A stretch of DNA of 64,000 nucleotides, taken from Panax quinquefolius (lineage: Eukaryota > Streptophyta > Magnoliopsida > Apiales > Araliaceae). This document shows, piece after piece, positions 9,860 through 20,777 of this stretch (its first letter is position 1; each line of letters starts with the position of its first letter). The position numbers and the translations under genes were made by a program. The stretch spans positions 124,001 through 188,000 of the forward strand of contig JAINUW010000495.1 in NCBI GenBank assembly GCA_020205615.1, written 5' to 3'. Under the pieces are notes generated by a model, which ran no database searches, was not told where the DNA came from, and saw only the letters and a list, made by a program, of their open reading frames with translations.

Positions 9860-10290
9860 ACAAAATCAGTAGTTCAAGGGAGAGCATTTGTCGTAACCTC
9901 CCAAAAAGCGAGTAATCTAAACGTGGTGATCACGGGTAAGCTAATCATAAACTCTAGCGAAGTATATACCTTATTTGATACCGATTCTATCCATTCTTTT
10001 ATTTCTCCTACTTGGGCTCAACGTTTAAATTTGACTCCGGAGAAATTAGACTTTGACTTATCGGTTGAAACTCTGTTGGGAGAAACCTTCATTACATCCA
10101 CTTGTTTATAAGTCTGTTTTGATTCAAATCGGTAACCGCAGTTTACTATCGATCTTATTTCTTTGAAAATACTTGCATTTGATGTGATTTTAGGGATTGA
10201 TTGGTTAACTACTCATCATGCTAAAATCGATTATTTTCGTAAGGTTGGTAGCTTTCATATTCCTAACCAACCTATTAGGTGAATTCAAGC
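9860..10290 (+). pseudogene. Degenerate retroviral-type aspartic protease of element D
   Basis: The segment contains TLFDTDSIHSFIS, the position of the family's D-S/T-G active site followed by HSFIS. The catalytic aspartate is present but the following glycine has become aspartate. Downstream, ILGIDWLTTHHAKIDY is the conserved C-terminal protease block, in a shifted frame. This enzyme normally cuts the Gag-Pol polyprotein. Lost glycine and frameshift argue that it is inactive. Confidence 0.8.
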
Positions 10291-10419
10291 AACCAAACCA
10301 CTAAAATCAATCATCGCCATCGTATTAAGCCATAAATTTATTCTTTTATTGAAAAAGCGGATTCAAGCTTTCTTAGCCCATATCACGGATTTAAATAGAA
10401 ATACGTCGATTTGAATGAT

Positions 10420-11760
10420 ATTTCATTTGTAAATAAATTTCTGGACGTATTCCTGAAGAACTCTGGCCAGCTACCCAGGCGTGAAATTGAATTTTGTATC
10501 AACCTTGAATTAAAGACAAAACCCATTTCAAAAGCCCCATGTCGAATGGCTCTATTGAACTTCGGGAGTTAAAACCCAACTACGAGGAATTGTTAGACAT
10601 CAGTTTCATTCGTCCAAGTACGTCTCCTTGGGGTGCTTCATTATTCGTGAAGAAGAAAGATGGAAGTATGCGACTTTGTATTAATTATCGTGAGTTGAAT
10701 CATGTCACCATAAAAATAGGTTGCCGTTGCCTCGCATTGATGACTGTTTGACCCGATTTGCAAGGAGCAAATTCTTTTCAAAGATTGATCTTTCGTTAGG
10801 ATATCATCGGATGAAGATTAAAAGCGATGACATTCTAATGGCGCTTTCGAACTTCCAGACGGGCATTATGAATTCCTAGTCATGTCTTTTGGATTGCCTA
10901 TTGCTCCTGCTGCCTTCATGGACATGATGAATCGAGTATTCAAGGAATATTTAGATCACTTTGTGGTCGTCTTTATTGATGACATCCTCATATACTCCAA
11001 AATCCGTGAACACCATGAGCAACACTTGAGGTTGATACTTCAAAAGCTTCGTGAAAACAAGCTTTATGCTAAGTTGAAGAAATGTGAGTTCTGGCTTGAG
11101 GAAGATGCATTCCTTGGGCACGTGATATCAAATCATGGAATATTTGTTGACCCAGCGAAGATTGAAGCAATTCAAAGCTAGGAGCAACCAAAGTCAGTGA
11201 CCGAAGTATGTAGCTTTCTCGGCTTAGCTGGTTATTATCGGAGATTCGTGGAAGGATTTTCTCAAATCGCTACTCCATTAACTCAGCTGACTCAAAAAGA
11301 TACAAAGTTCGGTTGGAGCAAGGAATGTGAGAAGAGTTTTTAAGAACTCAAGAAAAGACTCATTTTGCTTTTTGTCCGACAATCTGAAATGCGGCTGGGA
11401 GGATTTTTCATCTATAGTGTTGCTTCAGGCAAAGGGTTAGGATGTGTTCTCATGCAACATGGGAAAGTCATAGCTTATACCTCATGACAACTCAAATAAT
11501 GTGAGGGGAATTATCTTACTCATGATCTAGAGTTGGTAGTAGTCGTTTTTGCGCTTAAGATTTAGAGGCATTACCTGTATGGAGAGAACGTGGAGATCTA
11601 TATGGATCATAAAAGCCTCAAATATTTCTTCACTCAAAAGGAACTCAACATGCGGCAACGATGATGGCTTGAGCTATTGAAAGATTATGAGCGAATTAGT
11701 AGCTGACGCATTCTGGAAAAGCGAATTAGTAGCTGACGCATTGAGTAGAAGATCTTACGC
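10420..11760 (+). pseudogene. pol: Degenerate reverse transcriptase-RNase H of element D
   Basis: Reverse transcriptase motifs in order: [29 protein letters not shown] (about 10647), a frameshifted FSKIDLSLGYHR block (about 10780), [13 protein letters not shown] (10879) and the catalytic [12 protein letters not shown] (about 10965-11000). The connection region has FLGLAGYYRRFVEGFSQ (about 11217). RNase H follows with [14 protein letters not shown] (about 11610) and ends VADALSRRS. A 22-bp direct repeat (near 11694 and 11725, eight bases between copies) duplicates the VADA segment. Stops occur near 10749, 11179, 11342, 11486 and 11564. Typical for a chromovirus pol decayed by point mutation rather than by large deletion. 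Confidence 0.88.
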
Positions 11761-11929
11761 GGGTACGAGTGCAATATTGTCAATGCAAAGACCGATTTTG
11801 TATGACTTACGAAGGATGGAGATAGAGTTAAAGACTCCAGGGACCCATGTGATGATGGCGAATATACGAGTAGAACCGACTTTAATCGATAAAGTTAAAA
11901 GTCGCTCAAGTTCTGGACACAGGCGATGC

Positions 11930-12960
11930 GTATGAGGAAGAAAGTGCAAGAAGGTTTTATTTTGGAAGCAAGAATCGATGAAGAAAGAATACTTCGAGTT
12001 AACTCCAAAATTTGTGTTCCTAACGATTCTTACTTGAAGTATAAAATTAAGGCGCACAACACACCGTTTGCAATCCATCCTGGGAGTACCAAAATGTATA
12101 TTGATCTTTGACAAACATTTTGGTGGAGCAATATGAAGAGAGAGATAGCGGGGTTTATCTCAAGGTGTCTAACTTGTCAATGAATCAAGGCGGAGCATTA
12201 AGTGCTAAAAGGTCCATTGCAACCACTTGAAATTCTAGAATGGAAGTGGGAACACATTACCATGGATTTTGTTACTGGTCTTCCCAAGGTTTCTCAAGGC
12301 ATAGATGCGATTTGGATCATTGTTGATAGATTGACCAAGTCTGCTCATTTCTTACCGATACGAGAAACTTATACACCTGAACGTCATACTAGTATGTACA
12401 TAAACGAGATTGTAAGATTGCATGGTATGCCAGTATCCATAGTTTCTGATTGAGACCCAAGATTCACTTCAAGATTTTGGGTTAGTTTGCAAAAAGCTAT
12501 GGGAGCGGATTTACGATTTAGTTCGCATATCATCCTCAAAGCAGACGGGCATTCGGAAAGGACTATTCAAACTCTTGAAGATTTATTAAGACTCGTGTCC
12601 TTGACTTCAAGGAAGTTGGGACAAGTTCTTACCATTGGTGAAGTTTTCCCTACAACAATAGTTATCAAGCAAGTATTGGCATGGCTCCATTTGAGGCATT
12701 CTATGGAAGGAAGGGTCGTTCCAAGATATCTTTGGGATGAGGTGGGTGAAGCAACTTTGTTGCGGTAGGAGTTGGAACGATATGACTCTGAAAAGATTCA
12801 AACGATTCGACAACGATATAAAAACCTCACAAGATCGACAAAAAGAGTTATCTTGATCTTCATCGAAAGGACGTGGAATTCAATATTGGAGATCATGTGT
12901 TGTTACGTGTTGCTCCCACGTAAAGGAGTTACTGAGATTTGGAAAGAGAGGAAAGCTTAA
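11930..12960 (+). pseudogene. Degenerate integrase of element D
   Basis: The N-terminal zinc-binding region is recognisable around HTPFAIHPGSTKMY and CLTCQ (about 12057-12182). The catalytic core has the first aspartate in TMDFVTGLP (about 12260), the second in SIVSD before a stop that replaces the expected Arg of SDRDPRF (about 12450), and the glutamate region GHSERTIQTLED (about 12547). The D, D, E positions can therefore all be traced, but stops and frameshifts separate them. Integrase would insert the cDNA into chromosomes. Confidence 0.82.
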
Positions 12961-13035
12961 TCCTCGATTCATTGGCCATTTATAATCCTCGATCGAGTAG
13001 GGCGTAGCCTATAGACTCGCTTCTTACCGCCAAGT

Positions 13036-13344
13036 ATGTCTCGTGTTCATAACGTTTTTCACATATCTATGTTACGTAAATTAGTGAAAGACCCGAACCA
13101 CATTATTGAATTAGAACTAGATGAGATAGAGGAATATTTAACATATGAAGAGTTACCTGTTAAAATCTTATATAAGAAGGATCATATTCTACGCTCCAAG
13201 GTTATACCTCAAGTCAAAGTTTTATGGAGAAACCACGATGTGGAAGAAATGACCTGAGAGTTAGAATCTGAGATGAAGTCAAGATATCCTCACCTCTTCG
13301 ATATACCAGTCACGTACCCTAATTTCGAGGATGAAATTTCATAA
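13036..13344 (+). pseudogene. Tekay-type C-terminal chromodomain-like region of element D
   Basis: Reads NVFHISMLRKLVKDPNH, then KVLWRNHDVEEMT, a TGA where tryptophan is expected, and ELESEMKSRYPHLF. This end is typical of Tekay-clade chromoviruses, in which it carries a divergent chromodomain thought to steer integration to heterochromatin. The frame ends just before the polypurine tract. One stop codon (TGG to TGA) interrupts it at about 13255. Confidence 0.8.
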
Positions 13345-13356
13345 GAGAGGAAAGGG
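13342..13356 (+). promoter_or_regulatory. Polypurine tract of element D
   Basis: TAAGAGAGGAAAGGG lies directly before the TGTAAGACCCC start of the 3' LTR. It is the expected plus-strand primer site. Confidence 0.85.
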
Positions 13357-13740
13357 TGTAAGACCCCAACTTTTATGAATAAAGAATAATTTTCTCGAAA
13401 TTTATTTTTGAATATTATGGTGTGGATTTGATATAATGTTATAGTTGTGGGTAATATTTAAAAATTTTGCAAAAGTAAAGCAAGTGGTTATATAATATTC
13501 GATTAATTGGGAATATACGTTTTAACGGGGAATATTAAATGCGAAGGCACAATCATTAGTGGACCCCACAACTAAGAAGTATTGTCGTAGTTAGAAAATG
13601 ATGAGAATTATCTTTTATAAAAATAACGTTGAAAGTGTTACCGTTAAAACTTTTGAACTACGGTAGTAGTAAAAGTATAGTAATTCGTGTGGTTGCATAG
13701 TAGCAAATAATAATTATTGATGCTTACGTGAGAAGTCACT

Positions 13741-16174
13741 TGTAGCGCCCCCAAATCTGGGTATCTTCCAACCCGATAGATGGTGCTATACTGTACTAAC
13801 ATTCATACATTCATTCAATTGAAAAGCTTCAAAAGAACGAACATCTTTTCTATATTATCAAAATAATATTTATATTGCCCCGAGTTCTAAACACATTTCA
13901 AAGGTTCTTTGTCATAATATCAATAACATTACAATAATAACCTATACTATTACATAGACAACTTAATGATCTGCCTTAGCTTTTCCTTTATCCTTATTTG
14001 ATCCTTCGGGACATTCAGTCATAACTAGCTCAGCAGGTATGATAATTTCAATAAACAACATGCTTAAAATATACGAATCGTATATCTTCAATAACTGAAC
14101 AATAGTTATCAAGTACTATTGATGATTCAAAATAGCACTTCATCTTTCTTTCAAAATGTTTTACAATAATATCGAAGATTGATAAAAACATTCACCCCGG
14201 TCAAAGACCTTGAGCATTTCATTCTTCTTTGAAAAAGGACAACCCGAAACTAAGTCCGTAAGCCCGATATTACTTACGAGCACTTCTAGGTGAACAGCTA
14301 ATTGTATTCTATGTTGATCAACACTACATTCATTAAACGTATGTACGTTTAATTGGTGGCAAACCTAGCATGCAATCGTTTAACCAAGCAAAAACATTTT
14401 TTTAACATTCCAGTCTTCTTTTGAAAACCATGTCAAGTAGTTGACAAAAGATAATAACATTTGATAACAGATGAATAGATTATCAATAATCCACTCAATA
14501 TATCAAGTCTAGCCGAAAGATTGGCTTTAATTTCATCATACTTTAGTTCATGCGTAAGAATACACGAACTTCAAAACATGTTCACATTGAACTGAGACAA
14601 GAGTTAGAATACTTGCCTTTAGCGTCTGCTACGGTATAATTACTTTATATTTGAATCTTTCAAGTCTCTACAATACATGATCACATAATGCCTCACATTA
14701 GGTCATATATAACCAAGTATGTATATGACTATCTTACCCTTCATCTCAATCTAATTGTGTATTAGATTCATTTACTATTCATTCCGGTTTATCATTATAC
14801 TTGCATTCAATACTTGACTAGGTTATCTCAACCTTTACACAACATCCTTAAGGTTTAACAAAGTTTAAACAATGTTACTTCATGTTCCTTAAAGTATGTT
14901 TACTTTTAAATCCATTACCATTCTTTCTTTTGTAGTTATAAACATTCATTACTATCATTGTTTAAGATCGAAAATATTGGCAATTATATAACTTCATCGA
15001 CGATCGCGACGTGAGTTAGCAATGGAGAGGTCCGGACTTGGCTTGCACCGCCATGAGTCCTTACTTAGTAGTGGGAGCATCATGGGCCTCTTTCGAAGAT
15101 GTCATGGTATGTTCATTACATTGCGGTACCATTATTTGTACTATATTTTCGTTTGTGGTGTGAGTTTCGATATGCTAAGATACTTTATTACGCACACTGC
15201 AAGTGCCACACAATTAGCTTTAGGTTTGAAATGCATGGCCAACTCTGGCACCGGAAAAAAAAATTCAAACTTTAAATTTTGTGAACTTCCCGGATGCATA
15301 ACTTCTTCGTTATAAGTTTGAATTAGCTCATTCAAAAGCCTACGGTTCACAAATTATGTAATCTACGCGTTCATGCAAGAATTTTATCTATATGACTTCG
15401 TTTGCTAAAAATTCACCTATTGGTACATTTTTAACAAAAACGATAAACTTTCGTGAACGTTCAACGCTTGTTTCTTCGTTTTAAGTCAGAATTTGATCAT
15501 TTTTGAGTCTGCAACTCTTAAATGATGAACATGACTTGTCTCCATTGGAAAATAACATTTTCGAGTTCAAACTCAAAATTTGACTTCTAATCCGGGAATT
15601 TCACGAATTCGACGATTATCGTCTAATCGTGCGATTTTCGGCAAATCTTCATTACTTAGGATTTGTTCATTACTTTAGTTGCATTCATTTCATTCTATAA
15701 ACATCTTCACATACTTAATACAACAAATTATTTTCATTGTTGGATTTTTACTTTATTCATTCATGAGCTTATAACTTATTCCATTATAAACTACTTATAA
15801 CTTCATTAATCATAACTTATGAAAGTTATAGTCTTTTTAATCACCACGCATACATGTTTTCACATATAGTTTCATTCATGTATATATGATTCATATACAT
15901 ACAAATTCTTTACTTCCATTAATAAACTCATTACAAGTTCATAATACTTTCACATAAGTTTATAACTTATGCTAGCTTAAATGACTTATTACCAACTTAT
16001 GTGGCTTAAGTTCATTACTTACACATTCTTCTTACTTCTTAACATTCATGTTCCTTAATCCATCATTTCTTATCAACCTATCATGAATAGAGATAGAAGA
16101 TAATTAGAGAAGGAGTCTTACTTTTGAAGTCTTTGCAAAGTAGCTTCTTCTTCTTCTTCTAAATGAAAGTGACT
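13741..16174 (-). mobile_element. Reverse-oriented LTR fragment F inside D's 3' LTR
   Basis: Starts TGTAGCGCCCCCAAATC at 13741. Read on the minus strand this is an LTR 3' end, GATTTGGGGGCGCTACA, very like the ends of D and E (TTTTGGGGGCGTCACA). Minus-strand reading also shows a donor-like GTAAGACTCC near 16123 and GCTGAGCTAGTTATGAC near the other end. The other terminus and any TATA box are missing, and so are about 445 bases of D. A solo LTR inserted and one later deletion removing both edges would explain this. The small open frame at 15022-15315 shows no known domain. Confidence 0.65.
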
Positions 16175-16709
16175 TATTCACATGCTTATAACTATGTGTT
16201 CACATGTGTGCACTATTGATTCACATGATTTACTATTAGGGGAGTTGGTGCAAGATTGATAATACTTGCATGACTAAATTAAAAATAGAGGTATAGATAA
16301 AGGTACTATACTATAATTAGTTTTTTCACATGACTATACTATTAAGTCACATGAATGAACTATTTATTCACATGATTTACTATTAGGGGAGGTGGTGCAA
16401 CTTTGATAATACTTGCAGGACTAAATTAAAAATGAAGAAAAAGAGGAAGGTATTATACAGTAATATTTCGAGCCCCAAAACGTGCAATTATCGAAACTAT
16501 ATTTTCCTATAAATAGAAGCTCATTCTTCTTTCATTCTCACCAATTCAGTAAGTCTCACAAGCACAATTATTATAGAGAGAAATTATAAAGAGAAAGAAG
16601 AAGAGAAGTCTGCTACCTCTCTATTTCAGTATCCCGTTTTATTCTAAGGTAAAGAGTATTATTTCTTTCGTATTCAAGAAGAGAGTTATTTCTTTTAATA
16701 CTCGTAAGG

Positions 16710-17150
16710 GGTTTTATTCCATTCTTTATTATTCTGTTGGAATAACCTGTCTGTGAGGACTACCACATGCCTGGTGAATTCTTCTGTTATTCCATTCTTT
16801 ATTATTCTGTTGGAATAACCAGTCCGTGCGGACTACCGCATGCCTGGTGAATTCTTCTGTTATTCCAATCTTTATTATTCTATTGGAATAACTCTGTTCT
16901 GCGGACTACTGCGTATGCAGTCGTGAATTCTTACATTATTCCATTCTTTATTATTTTATTGGAATAACCTGTTTACGCGGACTACAACATGCATAGTGAA
17001 TTCTTCTGTTATTCCATTCTTTATTATTCTTTTGGAATAACCTGTCTACGCAGACAACCGCATGCATGATGAATTCTTCTGATATTCCATTCTTTAGTAT
17101 TCTGTTGGAATAACCTGTCTGTGTGAACTACAGCATACATGGTGAATGAT
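16710..17150 (+). repeat. Six ~73-bp hairpin tandem repeats in D 3' LTR
   Basis: Same units as at 6891-7396 but six copies, starting near 16713, 16787, 16860, 16937, 17008 and 17082, with their own sequence drift. The TTATTCCA/TGGAATAA stem is kept in most units, and differences in the spacer do not disturb it. Confidence 0.85.
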
Positions 17151-18283
17151 CCTTCGTATTCATTCCTTATTAAATTGTGGAATTGATCTGTCTACGTGGA
17201 TTACCACATGGTGGGTGAAAATCAATTTGCAGTTTCATATATTCTAGTATACTCATTTGGTTAAAGTTTTGGCTTCTATACTCCATGAAATTAGTAGAAT
17301 ATCCTGGATATTTGCGCTTCATCTAGTATCTTTTCATGGAAATATTCTTCTGAGCATTCTTGAATTTAACTCCACAAAGTAGTATCATGTTGACAATTTG
17401 GACGTTATAGATTTCTGGATAAATTAGATTATAAATCTTTAAAATTTATCCTTGAACTTGTTTTATTTAATTATTATGTCATTGTCATCATTTTCATGCT
17501 TATATTATGATGAAAGTCATCTTTGGCTTACGTGCATAGATGGACTTGGTATGACTATGACCAGGGATTATTCAGTATAATCATGACCGTAATGTGACGA
17601 ATGATGTGGTGAAAGTCCTCATTGGCCTATAGTTTATTGATGGACAGTTGTTGGTATGATTATGACCGGGGATTATTCGGTATAATCATGACCATTGATG
17701 ATTACATGAATATCTTTGGCCGTGATGCAGGGATGATTCAATTTTATTTATTAAGCTGAGTCTCAACGATAAAATTGTTGAAAAACTTTTTAAATTAAAG
17801 AAGATAGTAGATTTTATGCTCTACTTGACACTTCTAATGGATTGCTTATTCCGCTGCAGTTGTTGATCTAAAACTTGTTGTCTTTTATATGCTATCAGTT
17901 GTTATACAGTTAAAGGCTAAGGATAATTTATTCTGCATTATCTTAGTCATAATATTTCTTACTGGGCTAGTTAAGCTCACCCTTTCTTTCATTGTTCTCT
18001 TCAGGAAATGAGAATATAGTTGGGACGAGTCAAGGAACGGATTGACGGTCAAGATGGTTGTTTTAATAGTCCTCACTATTCTATAAAATAGTGTGACAAT
18101 AAATGTAATGAGGACTCCATTGAGTGTAGATATTGTCTAGATGACAATATTCGTATTAAAACTCTTAGATTATGTTTTGTCATATTTTACACGACTGTTG
18201 TATAATTAAGTTGTAATTAAATTTTGTACCATGTATTTGGAGACTTAAGATGGGTGATGTATACCTATTTTGGGGGCGTCACA

Positions 18284-18684
18284 TCGACTCTGCTAGGGAT
18301 ATCTAGTAAGAGGGCTTAAGCCGCTATTCAAAAACTTTTCAAAACTTTTATCTGCTTGTGTGTGGATGTTGCATTTACATTTGAATGAATGTGTACTAAT
18401 GCATTTAGTGCCTCACACCATATTTGCCTGTGATATTAGTGCTTCGCACATGTCATCATTTCAATATGGTGAGACGCGTTGTATATGAATGTATGTTCTG
18501 TGGTCCCTCTACCAGGAAGTTATCCCGTCGGAGTTTTATTACTGGACTCGTAGGGAGACTAATTCCAACGAGGCTCAGGAAAGGCACCACCTAGATTCAC
18601 TCCAGTTGAAAGACCGAATTAATTTCTCGTAGAGTAAATTGGGAGGATCTGAGAACCTTCATGCCAAAAAGTCGCGAGTGTAGC
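18284..18684 (+). other. Tat1 leader, right half of primer site, up to the CACTA insertion
   Basis: Begins with D's target duplication TCGAC, then TCTGCTAGGGA, the second half of Tat1's primer-binding site. The rest is an untranslated leader. No ORF or other signal seen. It resumes at 25873 after the CACTA transposon. Confidence 0.7.
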
Positions 18685-18960
18685 ACTAGTACAAAACCAT
18701 AAAAAGACAACACTTAAAAGATGATGTTTTTATAAAAAATCATTGTAGTATTTTTGTTCACAACGTTTTTTAACAAAATATTGTAGATACACAAGAAAAA
18801 ATGTTATCTATTTATAAGGGAAATTTTTGATTTTAAATAGATAACTTTTAAAAAAAATGTTATCTATGTAAAAATCACAGAGCAAAAAACCATGCTTAAA
18901 TGAAAACTTAAAATTAAAACACGAAGCGGAGCATATTTATATGTCTTTCTATGCTCTTTT
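18685..18960. repeat. CACTA left terminal and subterminal repeats
   Basis: After the terminal repeat come AT-rich motifs such as CACAACGTTTT and ATGTTATCTATTTA, with AAATAGATAAC as its near complement. These short motifs in both orientations are where CACTA transposase binds in studied elements. Their partners are at 25480-25872. Confidence 0.65.
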
Positions 18961-19002
18961 TCGCTCATAAAACCACAACCTTAGTTATCGATCTCTGCTG
19001 CA

Positions 19003-19182
19003 TTGCCGCCAAAGTTTGACCCATCTCAAGTCATCGACGTCTACATACGTCGAGGTAATCGGCGTCAAAGTGGGGGCGGCGAGTTCCTTGGCCCCCAAAA
19101 TTGGACCACTTGATCTATCTCCTAAAAAATTTGGAGAAGACATCATAAAAGAGACTGGAAAGGATTAGAAGGGGCTCCGTCC
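19003..19182 (+). pseudogene. RPL12: Captured 5' fragment of ribosomal protein uL11 (RPL12) gene
   Basis: In two frames the stretch gives [16 protein letters not shown] and then [32 protein letters not shown], a stop and KGLR. This is the well-conserved start of eukaryotic uL11, the stalk-base protein of the large ribosomal subunit. The start codon is TTG instead of ATG, a frameshift lies near 19055, and the tryptophan codon after KD is TAG. About 60 of some 165 residues are present. It lies inside the CACTA ends, so it is a transduplicated piece, not a working gene. Confidence 0.85.
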
Positions 19183-19588
19183 ATGATGAATTTTTCCGCC
19201 TCCCCCCTGAAGTTCATTTCTTTGACTGTAACTGATTTTGATGACTTGTACTCTCTTGTAGGACAAATTGGGATATTTTCAAATAAAGGAGTTGAAGGAT
19301 ATCCTTACGTAATTAGGTCTTTCTAAGCAAGGAAACAAGCAGCTTTGATTACTCTGGTTTCATCGCCATCATATTTGGTATGATCGATGCCATGTTTAAG
19401 GTCCTCTGTCTAAGAATCTAGCGATTCACTTCAAAAATTTCATCATCAGAGGTTATAGTACTTCAATCCTTTTATTTTCTTTCTCAATTTGAATGAACTT
19501 AAAGCACATGATGAAAAATTATTTTCAATAAAATGAACTCTTCTTTTCATATTTAACCAGTTTTCACTGATATTTCTTTTCCTCTCAG
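19183..19588 (+). other. Unidentified captured DNA between uL11 and LpxB fragments
   Basis: Contains CTCTTGTAG/GACAAATTGG near 19262, a possible splice acceptor followed by a short open stretch, and ends in the pyrimidine-rich acceptor of the LpxB exon. No product recognised. Confidence 0.4.
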
Positions 19589-19688
19589 GTCTATGATGTC
19601 CAAGCAAGGATTGAAATATGTCTTCCCCATAGAGGATATTGCAGTAATGGGGATTTGGGAGTTGTTACCACATCTGCATAAGTTCAGA
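19589..19688 (+). pseudogene. LPXB: Captured exon of lipid-A-disaccharide synthase (LpxB) gene
   Basis: Bounded by TTTTCCTCTCAG on the left and AGA/GTGAGT on the right, both good plant splice sites. The uninterrupted frame reads SMMSKQGLKYVFPIEDIAVM then GIWELLPHLHKFR. This matches my knowledge of LpxB family sequences (the G-x-M...PIEDxAVMGIxEhLP segment). LpxB transfers UDP-diacylglucosamine to lipid X; plant copies are predicted mitochondrial. Only one exon of this part is present; the following catalytic exons are not seen. Carried within a CACTA transposon. Confidence 0.8.
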
Positions 19689-20777
19689 GTGAGTAGTGAG
19701 ATCATTATGTCTTTCACTTCCCTAGATACACAAATGTACTTGTAAAAGTAAACACAAATGTTATTGTTCCCCTTAATTCGCATGTCTGGTTATATTTTAA
19801 AGTTTAGTTAATAGGAAAATTTTTAAAACCAATTGAATTTGATTTAATTTGGACTTATTTTTTATTGAAATTTCAAAATGCAGGGTCGGTTGAAATAACT
19901 AGCTTGGGATAAAAAGAATTTGTTGAGTTGAGTTGAATTTCATATAACATTTTAATGCTTCCTGTGTTGTAAACTCTATTTGTGCCCTTCATGTCTCCAC
20001 GATATGTGGGTCTAGTTCATTAAAGCTTCAGTTATATCATTATTGTTAAATGTTTATATCATGTTTAATTATTTTTCACAAACTTCCATCAGTTATTAAC
20101 TTATTATAAATTTAGATGGGAAATGAGGCACTCTGACTAATATGAATTCTTTAACTGAAAACATGATGGTATTAGTTTATCGGTTTTAGCATTCAGTAGT
20201 TGTTGACATGGATATATCTTTGCGAATGAAACTTTTGAGCGCATGGAACTTCTCAAGTTTTTTCCATGCTAAGACGCAGTGACATGGAGTTCCCGAAGTC
20301 TTTTCTTTTATGGATGATATTGCTTTGGATAATTAATTTTATCTTTTCCTATAGTCTTACTGATATAAAGTTCTTTATTTACATGGACTACCTACTACAA
20401 CTCAGAGTTGCACATCATAGATGGGATCCCACAACTTAATTTTGTTCGTTCAAACTACAACATAGAGGTTTGGTTCTTTTGTTAGTTTTGTGTCATGTTT
20501 CAAACAAGCATTTCAGACCAGGTGTTTGAATCTCCTTCTTGATTTGAAGACTATAGAAGCAAAACGTATTTCAGTTGACTATGTCGCACATCTTAAATCG
20601 TCGGATGGAGGTTCTGCTGTAACTCAACGTGAGTTCTTCATATCCCTCCTTTAGTCTCAATATTCTTGAACTTCCATTTGCTTATTCTAAGTTATTCTAG
20701 AAAATACCACTCATCTAGAGGATTCCTTCTGATGGTTATATATTTTTGACATATATCATAATTTGTTCAACAAAAAA
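19689..20777 (+). other. Intron-like and unidentified DNA within the CACTA
   Basis: T-rich sequence as expected for a plant intron follows the LpxB exon. A stretch around 20400-20630 is less AT-biased and may be another captured fragment, but I recognise no protein. It ends where solo LTR E begins. Confidence 0.4.

Larger units (their letters stand above)
5521..18283 (+). mobile_element. Tekay-like chromovirus (Ty3/gypsy) element D
   Basis: Starts TGTAAGACCCC at 5521 and ends GGCGTCACA at 18283, flanked by ACGAC (5516-5520) and TCGAC (18284-18288), a 5-bp target duplication with one mismatch. Order: 5' LTR, tRNA-Met-type primer site, gag, protease, reverse transcriptase, RNase H, integrase, chromodomain-like tail, polypurine tract, 3' LTR. 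This is the standard chromovirus order, and the C-terminal region is typical of the Tekay clade. All proteins carry stops or frameshifts. The 3' LTR contains fragment F. Confidence 0.9.
13357..18283 (+). repeat. 3' LTR of element D, interrupted by fragment F
   Basis: Matches the 5' LTR from 13357 to 13740 and from about 16175 to 18283. The segment equivalent to 5911-6354 of the 5' LTR is missing where fragment F sits. It keeps six hairpin tandem units, the putative splice sites and the conserved motif GGGCTAGTTAAGCTCACCC near the acceptor. Confidence 0.9.

Noticed and set aside
15022..15315. A 97-residue plus-strand ORF as a gene
   Set aside because: It lies in reverse-oriented LTR fragment F, has no recognisable domain, and no supporting promoter or splice context.
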